Below are positions 48,709-57,258 of a stretch of 64,000 nucleotides of DNA, in pieces. The stretch is from Caldilineaceae bacterium. GTDB lineage: Bacteria; Chloroflexota; Anaerolineae; Caldilineales; Caldilineaceae. Below the pieces are notes generated by a model. That model did no database searches. It saw nothing but the letters and a program-made list of their open reading frames with translations, and was not told where the DNA came from. The position numbers and the translations under genes were made by a program. Every line of letters starts with the position of its first letter. The first letter of the stretch is position 1. The stretch spans positions 3,319 through 67,318 of the forward strand of contig JAPKMW010000063.1 of assembly GCA_026645575.1 (NCBI GenBank). Reading direction: 5' to 3'.

Positions 48709-49590
48709 TCAGGCGGCGCGCAAGATGGGGCGTGTTAAACAGGTGGGGCCGCCACCGCCTTTGAGACAGAGATCTTTCCCGTCAAAGGTCAGGACGGTGG
48801 CGCCGGCAGCCGCCAAGCGCTGTTGCGTGATGGGATTGCCGCTTAACATGATGCACTGGCGCGGCGCTACCGCCAGGACATTGCAGGCCATCGAATCGTA
48901 CTCTTCATCCGGCACTTCCACCAACTGCATCCCCCGCGCCAGCAGTAACTGCCGAAACGGCACGGGCATCATACGCGAATAGACTACCGCCAGATCATGG
49001 TCAACCGGGCTGATAAACGAGAGCAGATGCAGACAATCATCCGGCCCCGTCCAGTGGGGTAAGGGAACCGGGATCACTTCATCTACTGCGTCACCCAGGA
49101 GCGTCCGCAGTTGGCGAATGCCCTCGGCGTTGGTGCGATAACCTTCGCCGACAGCCACGGTCCGTTCATCGAGCCAACAGACATCACCCCCTTCCAATCG
49201 TCCACTGCCGGTGATCCGGCCAAGCAGCGGCACGCCAACTTGTTGTAGATAACGCGCCATGGCATCCGGTTCCGTCTGGCGCGCCGCTTTGCCCATATTG
49301 CAGAGAATGGCCCCCTTGTTGCTAACCACCAGCGGGTCATGGGCATAGATCGAATCCAAGCCTGTCGCTGTGTCTGTCGGTAAGTAGCCAATTTCCAGAT
49401 TAAACTGTTCTAGCAAATTGACGAAACCGGTAAATTCGCGCACCACCGTTTCGTAATTTTGCGGCCCCAGATAGAAGAGCTTGCGCCACTGCTCATCTAT
49501 CGCCGCTTGTGTCTGGTGCGACGCCTGTGGATGCTTGACCAATACATACTTGATTTCATCCACCATCGACTGACAACCCACAATTTTCAT
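48709..49590 (-). CDS. Dimethylarginine dimethylaminohydrolase / amidinotransferase-like protein
   Basis: A 293-aa pentein-fold enzyme that hydrolyses or transfers an amidino group (dimethylarginine, arginine or a related guanidino compound). Seen: YAHDPLVVSNKGAILC (Asp-containing strand), RLEGGDVCWLDERTVAVGEG (GGD), DDCLHLLSFISPVD (catalytic His) and the C-terminal GGGGPTCLTRPI (catalytic Cys284). The overall layout is DDAH-like rather than arginine deiminase because it is short and lacks the helical insert. AAAGGAA lies 7 nt before the ATG. It precedes amidohydrolase-type genes on the same strand and shares a terminator with the stalk gene. Confidence 0.88.
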   Translation of the reverse strand: MKIVGCQSMVDEIKYVLVKHPQASHQTQAAIDEQWRKLFYLGPQNYETVVREFTGFVNLLEQFNLEIGYLPTDTATGLDSIYAHDPLVVSNKGAILCNMGKAARQTEPDAMARYLQQVGVPLLGRITGSGRLEGGDVCWLDERTVAVGEGYRTNAEGIRQLRTLLGDAVDEVIPVPLPHWTGPDDCLHLLSFISPVDHDLAVVYSRMMPVPFRQLLLARGMQLVEVPDEEYDSMACNVLAVAPRQCIMLSGNPITQQRLAAAGATVLTFDGKDLCLKGGGGPTCLTRPILRAA

Positions 49591-49726
49591 TTTGTTTCCT
49601 TTCGCAGGGATGGAATCCCGCTCCTATACTCAAATCAGAATGAAGGCCGGATTTTCAGTTTGATTCCAGTATAACAGCAAAAAGCCGCCGTTCGCGCCTG
49701 TTAGGCAACCGGCTTACATCGAAGCC

Positions 49727-51013
49727 TCAGCGGCTCAGTGAACCACCACACCAAGAGACGATCGTCAAGGCTACAGCTTTTGTCACTGCTACCACTTCAG
49801 CAAGCGACACATATTCATCAACCGCATGAGCCAGCCGCACATCACCAGGGCCATAAAGGACAGTCGGAATGTGGGCATGGTTGGTATAGAGCCGCATATC
49901 GGCGCCATAGGGAACACCTTTGATGGCCGGCGGCACGCCATGTACTTGGGCGTGATTGGCCAGCAACTGTTGCAACATGGGGTGGTTGACATCGGTCTCT
50001 GCCGCTTCAAATTGTCCCTCGAACCATTCCAGGCGGGGTGGGTGGTGGGCCAGCCACGGGTCAAGTTGCGCGGCCTGGTGAATTGTTTCCGCCAACAAAG
50101 CACGCACCGCCGCCACCGACTCACCGGGGAAGACACCACAGCGCCCCTGGGCCACCACCTCTTCCGGCACGGTGGAATGCCACAAACCGCCCCGGATCGT
50201 ACCAATGCTGATCGGCGCAACGTTGGTCGGGTCATCATAAAGCGGGTTGTGATAACGGGCATGGCGTTGGGCATTCAACGCGTTGATCGCCCCATTCAAC
50301 AGCATAAATTTGTCGATGGCGCTGATCCCTTCATTTTTCATCGCGGCATGGGTCGCCTTGCCCGCTACCGTCAGCCGAAAGGTCAGCGCACCGGCCTGCA
50401 CCGGACAGAGTTCCATGCGGGTCGGCTCCAGGATGATCGCCGCATCAGCATGATAGCCTTTGACAATGGTTGTCAACGCCCCGACGCCGCCTGATTCCTC
50501 GCCAATGACACTTTGCACCAAAATCTCGTGCGCCGGTTGATAGCCCAGTTCTTTCAGCGCCGCCACGGCAAAGAGCGCCGCCGTTATCCCTGCCTTCATA
50601 TCACAGGAGCCACGACCATAAAGCTTGCCATCCTGTATCAACCCGCTCCACGGCGACACCGACCAGAGCCTCTCATCGCCCGGCGACACCACATCGACAT
50701 GGCCGTTGAGCAGCAGTGAACCATGCCCTGGATTGGCTGGTGTTGTCTCTGTTGCGCCCCACCGCCCGATCACATTTACCCGTTGATCCGGCGAGAAGCC
50801 ATCATCATTAAAGGCCGGGTGACCCGCCAACTCGGCAAAGCAGGTTGGCACAACATCCACCGCCAACCCCAACGCCCGCAACTTTGCCGCCACCAGATCT
50901 TGTACGGCCCCCTCCTCATTTGGCAAACTCGGTGTCTGCACCATCCGCTGCAAAAATTCCACCAGCGCCGACGCTAACCCCTCCACCCTCTCCCCAATCA
51001 CCTTCGCATCCAT
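49727..51013 (-). CDS. M20 family metallopeptidase (ArgE/DapE-type deacylase)
   Basis: A 428-aa dizinc amidohydrolase. Metal ligands and catalytic residues are visible: H105 and D107 (LLNGHVDVVS), D138 (LYGRGSCDMK), catalytic E172 and ligand E173 (IGEESGG), E196 (IILEPTRM) and a late His in GPGDVRLAHAVDEYVSL. The dimerisation lid is inserted between. It removes an acyl group from an amino acid or splits a peptide-like amide. Start ATG 51013 lies 30 nt after the RraA-like stop, so the two are probably co-transcribed; AGGA is found upstream. A second M20 enzyme of different length is at 54735. Confidence 0.92.
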   Translation of the reverse strand: MDAKVIGERVEGLASALVEFLQRMVQTPSLPNEEGAVQDLVAAKLRALGLAVDVVPTCFAELAGHPAFNDDGFSPDQRVNVIGRWGATETTPANPGHGSLLLNGHVDVVSPGDERLWSVSPWSGLIQDGKLYGRGSCDMKAGITAALFAVAALKELGYQPAHEILVQSVIGEESGGVGALTTIVKGYHADAAIILEPTRMELCPVQAGALTFRLTVAGKATHAAMKNEGISAIDKFMLLNGAINALNAQRHARYHNPLYDDPTNVAPISIGTIRGGLWHSTVPEEVVAQGRCGVFPGESVAAVRALLAETIHQAAQLDPWLAHHPPRLEWFEGQFEAAETDVNHPMLQQLLANHAQVHGVPPAIKGVPYGADMRLYTNHAHIPTVLYGPGDVRLAHAVDEYVSLAEVVAVTKAVALTIVSWCGGSLSR

Positions 51014-51042
51014 CGGCGATCCTGTCTCCTGTCTCGTGTCTT

Positions 51043-51924
51043 TTACCACGTCCGCTCCTGCAATAGCTCCTGAATCGCCGCCCGTGGCACCGGCAGTTCG
51101 TCCATATGCGCCTCCAACCACTGGGAGAAATCCTGCTCAATGTGATCTTCCCAACGCGTATCGATCTGTCCTGGGGTGTACTTGCCCTCGGCCAGCCGCT
51201 GCTTGCCAAAGCGGTCGCGCAACTGCACTAACTCGGAAGTTTTCACCACCTTCTCGACCAGATGGGCCGGGATGAAGACCACGCCATCCTCGCGCCCCAA
51301 GACCACATCGCCGGGCATAACAGTGACGCCGCCGATACGGATCGGGCAGTTGACGCCCATGAGCATAATGGTGGGGGAGGCATAGGTGGGGTGCCAGCCG
51401 CGTACAAAGCTGGTAAAGCCGGGAATCTCTTTGATGCCGTCCAGGTCGCGCACGGCGGCGTCATGCACCACGCCATTGCCGGAACGGGTGTAGATCGAGG
51501 TGGCGAGGTTATCGCCGATAATCGGCCCCTGCTCGATTTTGCCATAGACATCGGCCACGTAGACATCGCCCGGCACGAGCATATCAATCGGCCAGGAAAT
51601 TTGATCGCCGATACAGCCGGCGCGCGCCCCCTTTTCCTCCATTACCGTGCGCATGCCGGGGCGGCGGGGCATATACATCGCCGTCAACGCCCGCCCGGCC
51701 AACACCTGACCAGGGTGAGTGCAAAGCCAATTACCTTCATATTGGTGATGATAACCTTCATTGCGCAATACCCCCCACGCCTCCGTGATCGTCACCTTGC
51801 GCACCCGCTGGATCAGGGCATCCGGCACGTTGGGCCGACCATCGGCAAAGCGTTCGCCCGTCCATTCACGGGTGTAATCGATGATCTCTTCGGGGGTCAG
51901 GTTGAGTGGGCAAAACTTTTCCAT
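51043..51924 (-). CDS. RraA family protein (aldolase/demethylmenaquinone methyltransferase-like)
   Basis: A 293-aa protein of the RraA/HMG-aldolase fold. Hallmarks are VTITEAWGVLRNEGYHHQYE, VLAGRALTAMYMPRRPGM, VYVADVYGKIEQGPIIGDNL (G-x-x-L) and VVHDAAVRDLDGIKEIPGF with the R-D pair that binds metal and pyruvate enolate in aldolases. It is longer than RraA itself (about 160 aa), like the extended catabolic RraA-type proteins. Probably a 4-hydroxy-4-methyl-2-oxoglutarate- or oxaloacetate-type lyase; substrate unknown. GGAG lies 8 nt before ATG 51924. Start upstream of the M20 peptidase gene, same operon. Confidence 0.88.
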   Translation of the reverse strand: MEKFCPLNLTPEEIIDYTREWTGERFADGRPNVPDALIQRVRKVTITEAWGVLRNEGYHHQYEGNWLCTHPGQVLAGRALTAMYMPRRPGMRTVMEEKGARAGCIGDQISWPIDMLVPGDVYVADVYGKIEQGPIIGDNLATSIYTRSGNGVVHDAAVRDLDGIKEIPGFTSFVRGWHPTYASPTIMLMGVNCPIRIGGVTVMPGDVVLGREDGVVFIPAHLVEKVVKTSELVQLRDRFGKQRLAEGKYTPGQIDTRWEDHIEQDFSQWLEAHMDELPVPRAAIQELLQERTW

Positions 51925-51985
51925 AGAAACATCTCCTGTCTTGTCATGCAAGGGTTGCTGATGTTGATGAGTTGCGTCCACCGAA

Positions 51986-52059
51986 ATATCACTGTGAAGT
52001 TTGGGATTAGCGAATCAACTGCTGACAGGTTCGCTAATCCCAAGCTTCGCAGTGATACT
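51986..52059. repeat. Palindromic repeat family E, full copy
   Basis: ATATCACTGTGAAGTTTGGG at the left (51986-52014) pairs with TTCGCTAATCCCAAGCTTCG at the right (52030-52059) with a few mismatches. A half copy is at about 43207. A family D half element follows at 52073-52092. This gap (51925-52272) holds no gene; short direct repeats ACGAATCACGCAAC lie at about 52214-52243. Confidence 0.65.
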
Positions 52060-52072
52060 GGGCGCGTTGGAA

Positions 52073-52092
52073 GACTAAAGTCTTTACTACGG
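52073..52092. repeat. Repeat family D, half copy
   Basis: GACTAAAGTCTTTACTACGG matches one arm of the family D palindrome at 48564-48619 and is itself partly palindromic (AAAGTCTTT). It sits directly beside the family E element in the divergent gap ahead of the PhyH-HEAT gene. Confidence 0.5.
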
Positions 52093-52272
52093 TTCTCCCT
52101 TATTTGACCATTCCGCCCGTAAAAATGCAATTTTGCTCATTTGCACAAAGCGTGGAAAATCAATATCATGCACTGACGTGTCAATACCAAAGAACGCTTG
52201 ATCAATTCACGCAATACGAATCACGCAACACGAATCACGCAACATCTTGCACCAATAGAAGGAAACAACACC

Positions 52273-53781
52273 ATGACCCAACCGGTTCTCCTCACCGACG
52301 AGCAGATGCGCCACTTTATCGCGCACGGGTATCTGCTTCTGCAAACTGATTTCCCGCCCGAATTTCATACCGCCATGAGCCAAAACATTCGAGAAGTGAT
52401 GAAAAAAGAGGGCAATCCCGGTAACAACATTTTGCCCCGCGTTCCCGAAGTGCAAGCTGTTTTCAAAGATCCGGTCATTCGCGGCGCCCTGACCAGCGTA
52501 CTGGGGCCGGACTATATCATGCACCCCCATCGCCACTGTCACTTCACCGAACCGGGACGCAAGGTGCAAAGCTGGCACAAGGACAGCTACTGGGGCCACG
52601 CCAAGGTGCGCAATCATCACCAGTGGTGGGCCATGATCTTCTACTATGACCACGCCGTTGACGAAGAACTTGGCCCTTCCAGCCTCATGCCCGGCACCCA
52701 ATATTACAACAACCGCACCGGCGACGAGAGCGAACAGGATGTCCATCTGCTGGGCGAGGGGGGCGCTTTTGCCCTGATCCATTACGATCTATGGCACCGC
52801 GGCACCGCCAACCTCTCCGCCGACCGCACCCGCTCCATGCTCAAGTTTCAATTTGTGCGTATGGCCCGTCCGACCGCACCCAGTTGGGCATCCACCGGTC
52901 AAGCCTGGCAGCCCATGAATGGCGACGGCCCGCCCAACCATCATGAGACGATTTGGCAACACCAGTGGCAATGGTTCGGTGGTCAGGCGGAGACCAGTGG
53001 CGCCAATGGATCAGTGGGGCGCTTGGTTGATCAACTCGCTAGCGCCGACAAATGGGTGCGTCTCCAGGCCGCCGATGCGCTAGGCTTGCTTGGTGCATCG
53101 GCGGGTGATGCGATTCCTGCGCTCGCCAGCGCTGTGGCGGATGAATATGAACCCGTCGCCCTCAACGCCGCCTATGCCCTGGCCGGTATGGGCGCACCAG
53201 CGGCAAAGGCGCTGCTCACTGTGCTTGACCAAGGTGACAAGGATGCCAAACGCAACGCCGGTTATGGGCTGGCCGCGTTAGGCGCACCGGCAGTCGATGG
53301 ATTGATTGATCGCCTTGCGCCTAGCGATGAGCAAACCCGTGGATACGCCGCCTTTGCTTTGGGCGAAATTGGCTTGCAGGGTCATGCTGCCGCCCAAGCG
53401 GCGGTTGAGGGCTTGGGTAAACTGACAAGTGATGAATCGGAGTGGGTGCGGCGCACCGTGGTCGAAGCGTTGGGGACGTTAGATGTGCAGGATCAACCGA
53501 CGGCGCAGGAGACTGCTGTGACGACGCTGGCCCAAAGTTTGCAAGATGCGGATGGGCAGGTACGCTTTACCAGCGCCCTGTCGTTGACGCGTTTGGGAGC
53601 GGTCGCCGCGTCTGCCGTGCCGGCACTGCAAAACGCGCTGAAGGATGAAAATCGTTATGTGCGCGCCAATGCCGTGGATGCGCTCAATCGTATTGGCACA
53701 CCAGAAGCGCAGCGGGTGCTGATTGATTATCTGCTAGGGTCACGCTGGTGTCCGTCCACGACGCCGGAGAGTACGTTTTAG
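52273..53781 (+). CDS. Phytanoyl-CoA dioxygenase family protein fused to HEAT repeats
   Basis: A 502-aa fusion. Residues 1-210 form a non-haem Fe(II)/2-oxoglutarate oxygenase of the PhyH family: H102-x-D104 (SWHKDSY), distal His in LIHYDLWHRGTANLS (H170/H175) and a downstream Arg pair (R185/R187) for 2-oxoglutarate. Residues about 255-490 are at least seven HEAT/PBS-lyase-type repeats (VRLQAADALGLLG, VALNAAYALAGMGAPA, AKRNAGYGLAALGAPAV, TRGYAAFALGEIGLQG, VRRTVVEALGTLDV, VRFTSALSLTRLGAVA, VRANAVDALNRIG). AGAAGGAA is about 9 nt before ATG 52273. It probably hydroxylates a small molecule or lipid, with HEAT repeats for docking. Divergent to the RraA-M20 operon. Confidence 0.9.
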   Translation: MTQPVLLTDEQMRHFIAHGYLLLQTDFPPEFHTAMSQNIREVMKKEGNPGNNILPRVPEVQAVFKDPVIRGALTSVLGPDYIMHPHRHCHFTEPGRKVQSWHKDSYWGHAKVRNHHQWWAMIFYYDHAVDEELGPSSLMPGTQYYNNRTGDESEQDVHLLGEGGAFALIHYDLWHRGTANLSADRTRSMLKFQFVRMARPTAPSWASTGQAWQPMNGDGPPNHHETIWQHQWQWFGGQAETSGANGSVGRLVDQLASADKWVRLQAADALGLLGASAGDAIPALASAVADEYEPVALNAAYALAGMGAPAAKALLTVLDQGDKDAKRNAGYGLAALGAPAVDGLIDRLAPSDEQTRGYAAFALGEIGLQGHAAAQAAVEGLGKLTSDESEWVRRTVVEALGTLDVQDQPTAQETAVTTLAQSLQDADGQVRFTSALSLTRLGAVAASAVPALQNALKDENRYVRANAVDALNRIGTPEAQRVLIDYLLGSRWCPSTTPESTF

Positions 53782-53849
53782 GGTTTGAGTTATGGGTGGC
53801 AGGTGGAAAATTGAATTTTCTGCCTGCTTTTCGATTGTCGCACCGTTGC

Positions 53850-54383
53850 TTACGGGGTTGGTGGTGACGATTCACTATTTGAAATCGATGTCGCCGTCTC
53901 CTCTGGTGGATGCGATTGGTCGCGATTTCTGTACATATCATCCCATGAAACAGAGACGCCAATAGCGGCCTGGAGATTCGGACATTGCACCCAATCGGCA
54001 CAGCCAAGAGGCGCCGCATTCCAAATCCAACGTAACCCATCTTGGAGTGACTGTTGCTCTGCTGGCAGCATTTTTGAAGATTCGCTCGGAAAGTATCGAT
54101 CTAACGAATACATATACGAGTCGATACAATCAAGACCATTGTCTTTTTCGTATTCCAACGCTATTGGATAAAGATAAAACAACAGATCAGTGAACTGCAT
54201 GAATGGGAAAACACGCGGATAGAAGTCAAGGTCTTCCTTTGACACATCTTCTGGAGCATGGTGATTGATTGGATATGCTGCGAATGTTTCATCTCCATAT
54301 GAGTCCATGATCTCCGCACTACGTAAATTAATTCGCGGAGGCGCATATTTTTTCGACAGAGCATATACCGAAGCGTGCTGCAT
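53850..54383 (-). CDS. Conserved soluble protein of unknown function (177 aa)
   Basis: A cytosolic, Tyr/Asp-rich protein: MQHASVYALSKKYAPPRINL, INHHAPEDVSKEDLDFYPRV, FLYLYPIALEYEKD (approximate context LLFYLYPIALEYE) and a helical CPNLQAAIGVSVSWDDMYR. It ends in a Ser/Pro tail. The pattern 'Y(L)YP ... YSLDRYF ... Q..LQDGLRWIW' recalls DUF6714-like or immunity-type small proteins, but I cannot assign it. GGGAGT lies about 9 nt before the ATG. Base composition looks lower in GC than its neighbours, so it may be a recent arrival (not computed). Confidence 0.6.
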   Translation of the reverse strand: MQHASVYALSKKYAPPRINLRSAEIMDSYGDETFAAYPINHHAPEDVSKEDLDFYPRVFPFMQFTDLLFYLYPIALEYEKDNGLDCIDSYMYSLDRYFPSESSKMLPAEQQSLQDGLRWIWNAAPLGCADWVQCPNLQAAIGVSVSWDDMYRNRDQSHPPEETATSISNSESSPPTP

Positions 54384-54399
54384 TTAGTTTTACTCCCTA

Positions 54400-54576
54400 C
54401 TATAACCTCACCGCCACTTCCTTGTGGGCTTGGCATAATTCGGTTGCCAATGCGCGTAGCTGCGGCACACGCAGCCCCTGAATCGTCTAGTCGTGCGGCT
54501 CCAATGCTTGAATATTGGCTAAATAGACCGGAGCGCCGGCGCCGGCAATGGCTTGTTGAATGGCTGCGTAATCCAT
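54400..54576 (-). pseudogene. DNA alkylation repeat (AlkD/HEAT-like) protein remnant with internal stop
   Basis: From ATG 54576 the minus strand reads MDYAAIQQAIAGAGAPVYLA then NIQALEPHD, hits TAG at 54489-54487, and continues in the same frame as TIQGLRVPQLRALATELCQA HKEVAVRL before TAG at 54402. GLRVPQLRALA matches the GVRVPELRKIA-like motif of AlkD-type HEAT glycosylases. AAGGGGGA upstream of the ATG suggests it was once translated. Only the N-terminal part is left; the rest appears deleted at the junction with the gene at 53850-54383. Confidence 0.55.
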
Positions 54577-54656
54577 GCGTCCCCCTTTTGTTTGGTTTTG
54601 GGCCAAGATCGACTTAGGTTCCGGTTAACCCCTCTCTGAAAGCCGACGAGCGCGGA

Positions 54657-54685
54657 TTGTATGCCGTGCTGCCCTGTGCTACAAT
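54657..54685 (+). promoter_or_regulatory. Sigma-70-type promoter of the second M20 peptidase gene
   Basis: TTGTAT (54657-54662), a 17-bp spacer and TACAAT (54680-54685). The -10 ends about 50 bp before the GTG start at 54735. Confidence 0.62.
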
Positions 54686-54734
54686 GGTGTGAGCCAATGC
54701 CATTATACCAGACAGCGTGATAGAGGAGAAGCTT

Positions 54735-55850
54735 GTGACGCCAGAAGTAATCCGTTTAACCCAACAGTTGGTCGCCATACCCTCAGAGACCACCAATAGC
54801 AACGCCGCCATTAGTGACTTTTTGCAGCAGTGGCTGGAGACCCACGCCTTTACGGTGGAACGTATCAGCTACACCGACGCCAACGGTGAAGAAAAGGTCA
54901 ACTTGATCGCCAAACGGGGTGCGGGAACAGGGGGCCTCGGCTTTTTCTCGCATTCCGACACCGTACCCGGCGACCCGCGCGAATGGAACCCTTTTGACCC
55001 TGCCATTGCGGATGGCAAGCTCTATGGCCGTGGCAGTTGTGACATGAAGGGGCCGCTGGCCGCATCGATGATTGCCGCGGCCAGCGTCGATCCCGCCACG
55101 TTACGCAAACCAGTCTATATTGCCATTGCCGCCGACGAAGAACAAGGCCACTTGGGCGCGCACTATCTTCAAGAGCATTCGGCAATCTTTCGCGAAAATT
55201 GGCCTGATGCCGCCGTCGTGCCTGAACCGACCGACATGCAACCGGTCTATGCCCACAAAGGCGGGGCGGGCCTGACTGTCACCGCCATCGGGCGCGCCGC
55301 CCACACCAGCACGGATCGGGGCATTTCGGCCAACTTCCTGATCGCCCCCTTCCTGGCCGAGATGGCTGAGTTAGCGACCGTCTTCAAGACCACGGAGCGC
55401 TTCAAAAATTACGAATTTGACCCGCCCACGAATGGCTTCAACATGACGATTGATGACGGCCAATGTCGCACCAATGTTACCGCTGCCAAGACCATCGCCC
55501 GTCTCAGCATCCGCATTATGCCCAACGATCACCACGAAGAGCAGATCGCCATGATCGCCGAGCGCGCTCGCAAATACAATCTAACACTGGAAGAGCGCAA
55601 ACTGATGCCCTTCTACATTGACCCTAACGCACCCATCGTCCAGGCCGCCTGTCGGGCTACGGGCATTGCCAAAGCCATCACCGTTCCCTACGGCACCGAA
55701 GCCGAGTCCTACCAAAAATATACGCAATGTGTCATCCTTGGCCCCGGCAACATCGCCCAGGCCCATACCATCGGCGAGTGGATCGACGTGCAACAACTTA
55801 CTGATGCGGTGGGAATCTATCAGCGGTTGATTGGGGCGCTTTGTATGTGA
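54735..55850 (+). CDS. M20 family deacylase/peptidase (ArgE/DapE/CPG2 type)
   Basis: A 371-aa dizinc amidohydrolase. Zinc ligands and base: H73 and D75 (FFSHSDTVPG), D103 (YGRGSCDMKG), E135-E136 (AADEEQGH), E164 (VVPEPTDM) and the late His in GNIAQAHTIGEWI. It starts at a GTG preceded by GAGGAG 5 nt upstream; a GTG six codons earlier overlaps that site. It precedes the dehydratase gene by 143 bp on the same strand. It resembles acetylornithine deacetylase most in length; substrate unproven. Promoter assigned upstream. Confidence 0.9.
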   Translation: MTPEVIRLTQQLVAIPSETTNSNAAISDFLQQWLETHAFTVERISYTDANGEEKVNLIAKRGAGTGGLGFFSHSDTVPGDPREWNPFDPAIADGKLYGRGSCDMKGPLAASMIAAASVDPATLRKPVYIAIAADEEQGHLGAHYLQEHSAIFRENWPDAAVVPEPTDMQPVYAHKGGAGLTVTAIGRAAHTSTDRGISANFLIAPFLAEMAELATVFKTTERFKNYEFDPPTNGFNMTIDDGQCRTNVTAAKTIARLSIRIMPNDHHEEQIAMIAERARKYNLTLEERKLMPFYIDPNAPIVQAACRATGIAKAITVPYGTEAESYQKYTQCVILGPGNIAQAHTIGEWIDVQQLTDAVGIYQRLIGALCM

Positions 55851-55993
55851 TAAGGCGACAAGGTGAGCCAACCTGGACGCTCCCTATCCCTGGCGGCTCA
55901 CAAAAGCGGGGCTTCCAGGCAACACCCGATCCGACTAGGCCATTGGCCGCCAATCAACCCCACCATGCCAAGCGAAGAAAGCGAGACAAGCTC

Positions 55994-57169
55994 ATGAAAA
56001 TTACCGATGTCACTCTCTTTCGTGTTCACGGCCATTATCAAGGCCCCACCTTTCCGCCGGGGATGCGCCAGGCGCGCCAGATCGATCTCTACCCCGAATT
56101 CAACACCGGCAGCGTCAACAGCCCGGTGGCCGGCGCCGCGCTCCATGCCCTCTATGTCGAAATCCAGACCGATGAAGGCATTTCCGGCTTTTTCGGCCCG
56201 ATTGAAGATTGGCAAGCCTTTCACATCCAGCATACGCTGCGCCCCTATCTCCTCGGGCGCGACCCGCTGGCTACCGAGCTGCTCTATGACCAGATGATCC
56301 GCCTCGACCGACATGGCCGCTCCGGCCTCTTGATGACCGCGGTCAGCGTGGTCGATTGTGCGCTCTGGGATCTCAAGGGCAAAGCGTGGAACCAACCGGT
56401 CTATCGCCTGCTGGGCGGCCCCACTCGCCCCACCGTGCCAGCCTATGCCAGCATGTTGGGCTTCTCCACTCTGCCCGCGGACGCGGCTGCGTTGGCCCAA
56501 GAGTACAAAGCCAAAGGCTACACCGCTCAGAAGTGGTTCTTCCGCTATGGCCCTGGTGACGGCGCTGAAGGCATGGACAAAAACCTGGCTATGGCCCAGG
56601 CTGTGCGCGACGCCGTCGGCCCCCATTATCAGATCATGTTTGACGCTTTTATGGGCTGGGATCTCACCTACGCCAGCCAGATGGTGCGCGAACTGGAGCC
56701 GCTGCGCCCCTTCTGGGTCGAAGAGCCGATCCCGCCGGAGCGAGTCAGCGAATTTCGTAAGTTGAAGGGGGTCGCCTCGGTGCCGATTGCCACGGGTGAA
56801 CATGTCTACACCCGCTGGCAGACCAAAGAACTGCTGGTCAACGGGGCCGTAGACATCCTGCAAAATGACCCCGACTGGACCGGCGGCATTACGGAGTTGG
56901 TGAAAGTCTGTGCGCTGGCCTCCTCGTTTGAAGTACCCGTGATCGCCCACGGCCATTCGCTGCTGCCGGCGTTGCATGTGGCTGGCGCCCAGTCACCGGC
57001 GGCGGTGCCGCGGGTCGAGTATCTAGTACGCTATCAGGAAGTCAAGCAATATTTCCATGCGCCGATCTACCGGCCGGAGAATGGCAGTATTACCCTCCCG
57101 ACCTTGCCGGGCTTGGGGATGATCATTGATGAAAGTCGCGTTGAAACGCGTGAAGTCGTTACCTATTGA
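55994..57169 (+). CDS. Enolase-superfamily dehydratase, L-rhamnonate dehydratase-like
   Basis: A 391-aa mandelate-racemase-family enzyme. Metal ligands D217 (IMFDAFMGWD), E243 (FWVEEPIPPE) and E269 (ATGEHV); D292/D294 (NDPDW) and H319 (IAHGHS) form the dyad. The segment KWFFRYGPGDGAEGMDKNLA corresponds to the KxxxxxGPxDG...K loop typical of rhamnonate dehydratases, and YASQMVREL with IPPE strengthens this. Thus it probably dehydrates L-rhamnonate or a close acid sugar, but other acid sugars are possible. The ATG at 55994 begins MKITDVTLFR. It follows the M20 gene and is closed by a strong terminator. Confidence 0.88.
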   Translation: MKITDVTLFRVHGHYQGPTFPPGMRQARQIDLYPEFNTGSVNSPVAGAALHALYVEIQTDEGISGFFGPIEDWQAFHIQHTLRPYLLGRDPLATELLYDQMIRLDRHGRSGLLMTAVSVVDCALWDLKGKAWNQPVYRLLGGPTRPTVPAYASMLGFSTLPADAAALAQEYKAKGYTAQKWFFRYGPGDGAEGMDKNLAMAQAVRDAVGPHYQIMFDAFMGWDLTYASQMVRELEPLRPFWVEEPIPPERVSEFRKLKGVASVPIATGEHVYTRWQTKELLVNGAVDILQNDPDWTGGITELVKVCALASSFEVPVIAHGHSLLPALHVAGAQSPAAVPRVEYLVRYQEVKQYFHAPIYRPENGSITLPTLPGLGMIIDESRVETREVVTY

Positions 57170-57191
57170 GAAGCGGCCTAAACAACTGAAC

Positions 57192-57232
57192 AGCCCTACC
57201 GGGAACGTAGCACAGTTTCCCGGTAGGGTCGG
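57192..57232. terminator. Intrinsic terminator between convergent genes
   Basis: CCCTACCGGGAA pairs with TTTCCCGGTAGGG around a short loop, 20 bp after the dehydratase stop and about 27 bp before the end of the beta-helix gene on the other strand. Confidence 0.78.
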
Positions 57233-57258
57233 TCAACGAAAATTTGTATCTGCTGAGC

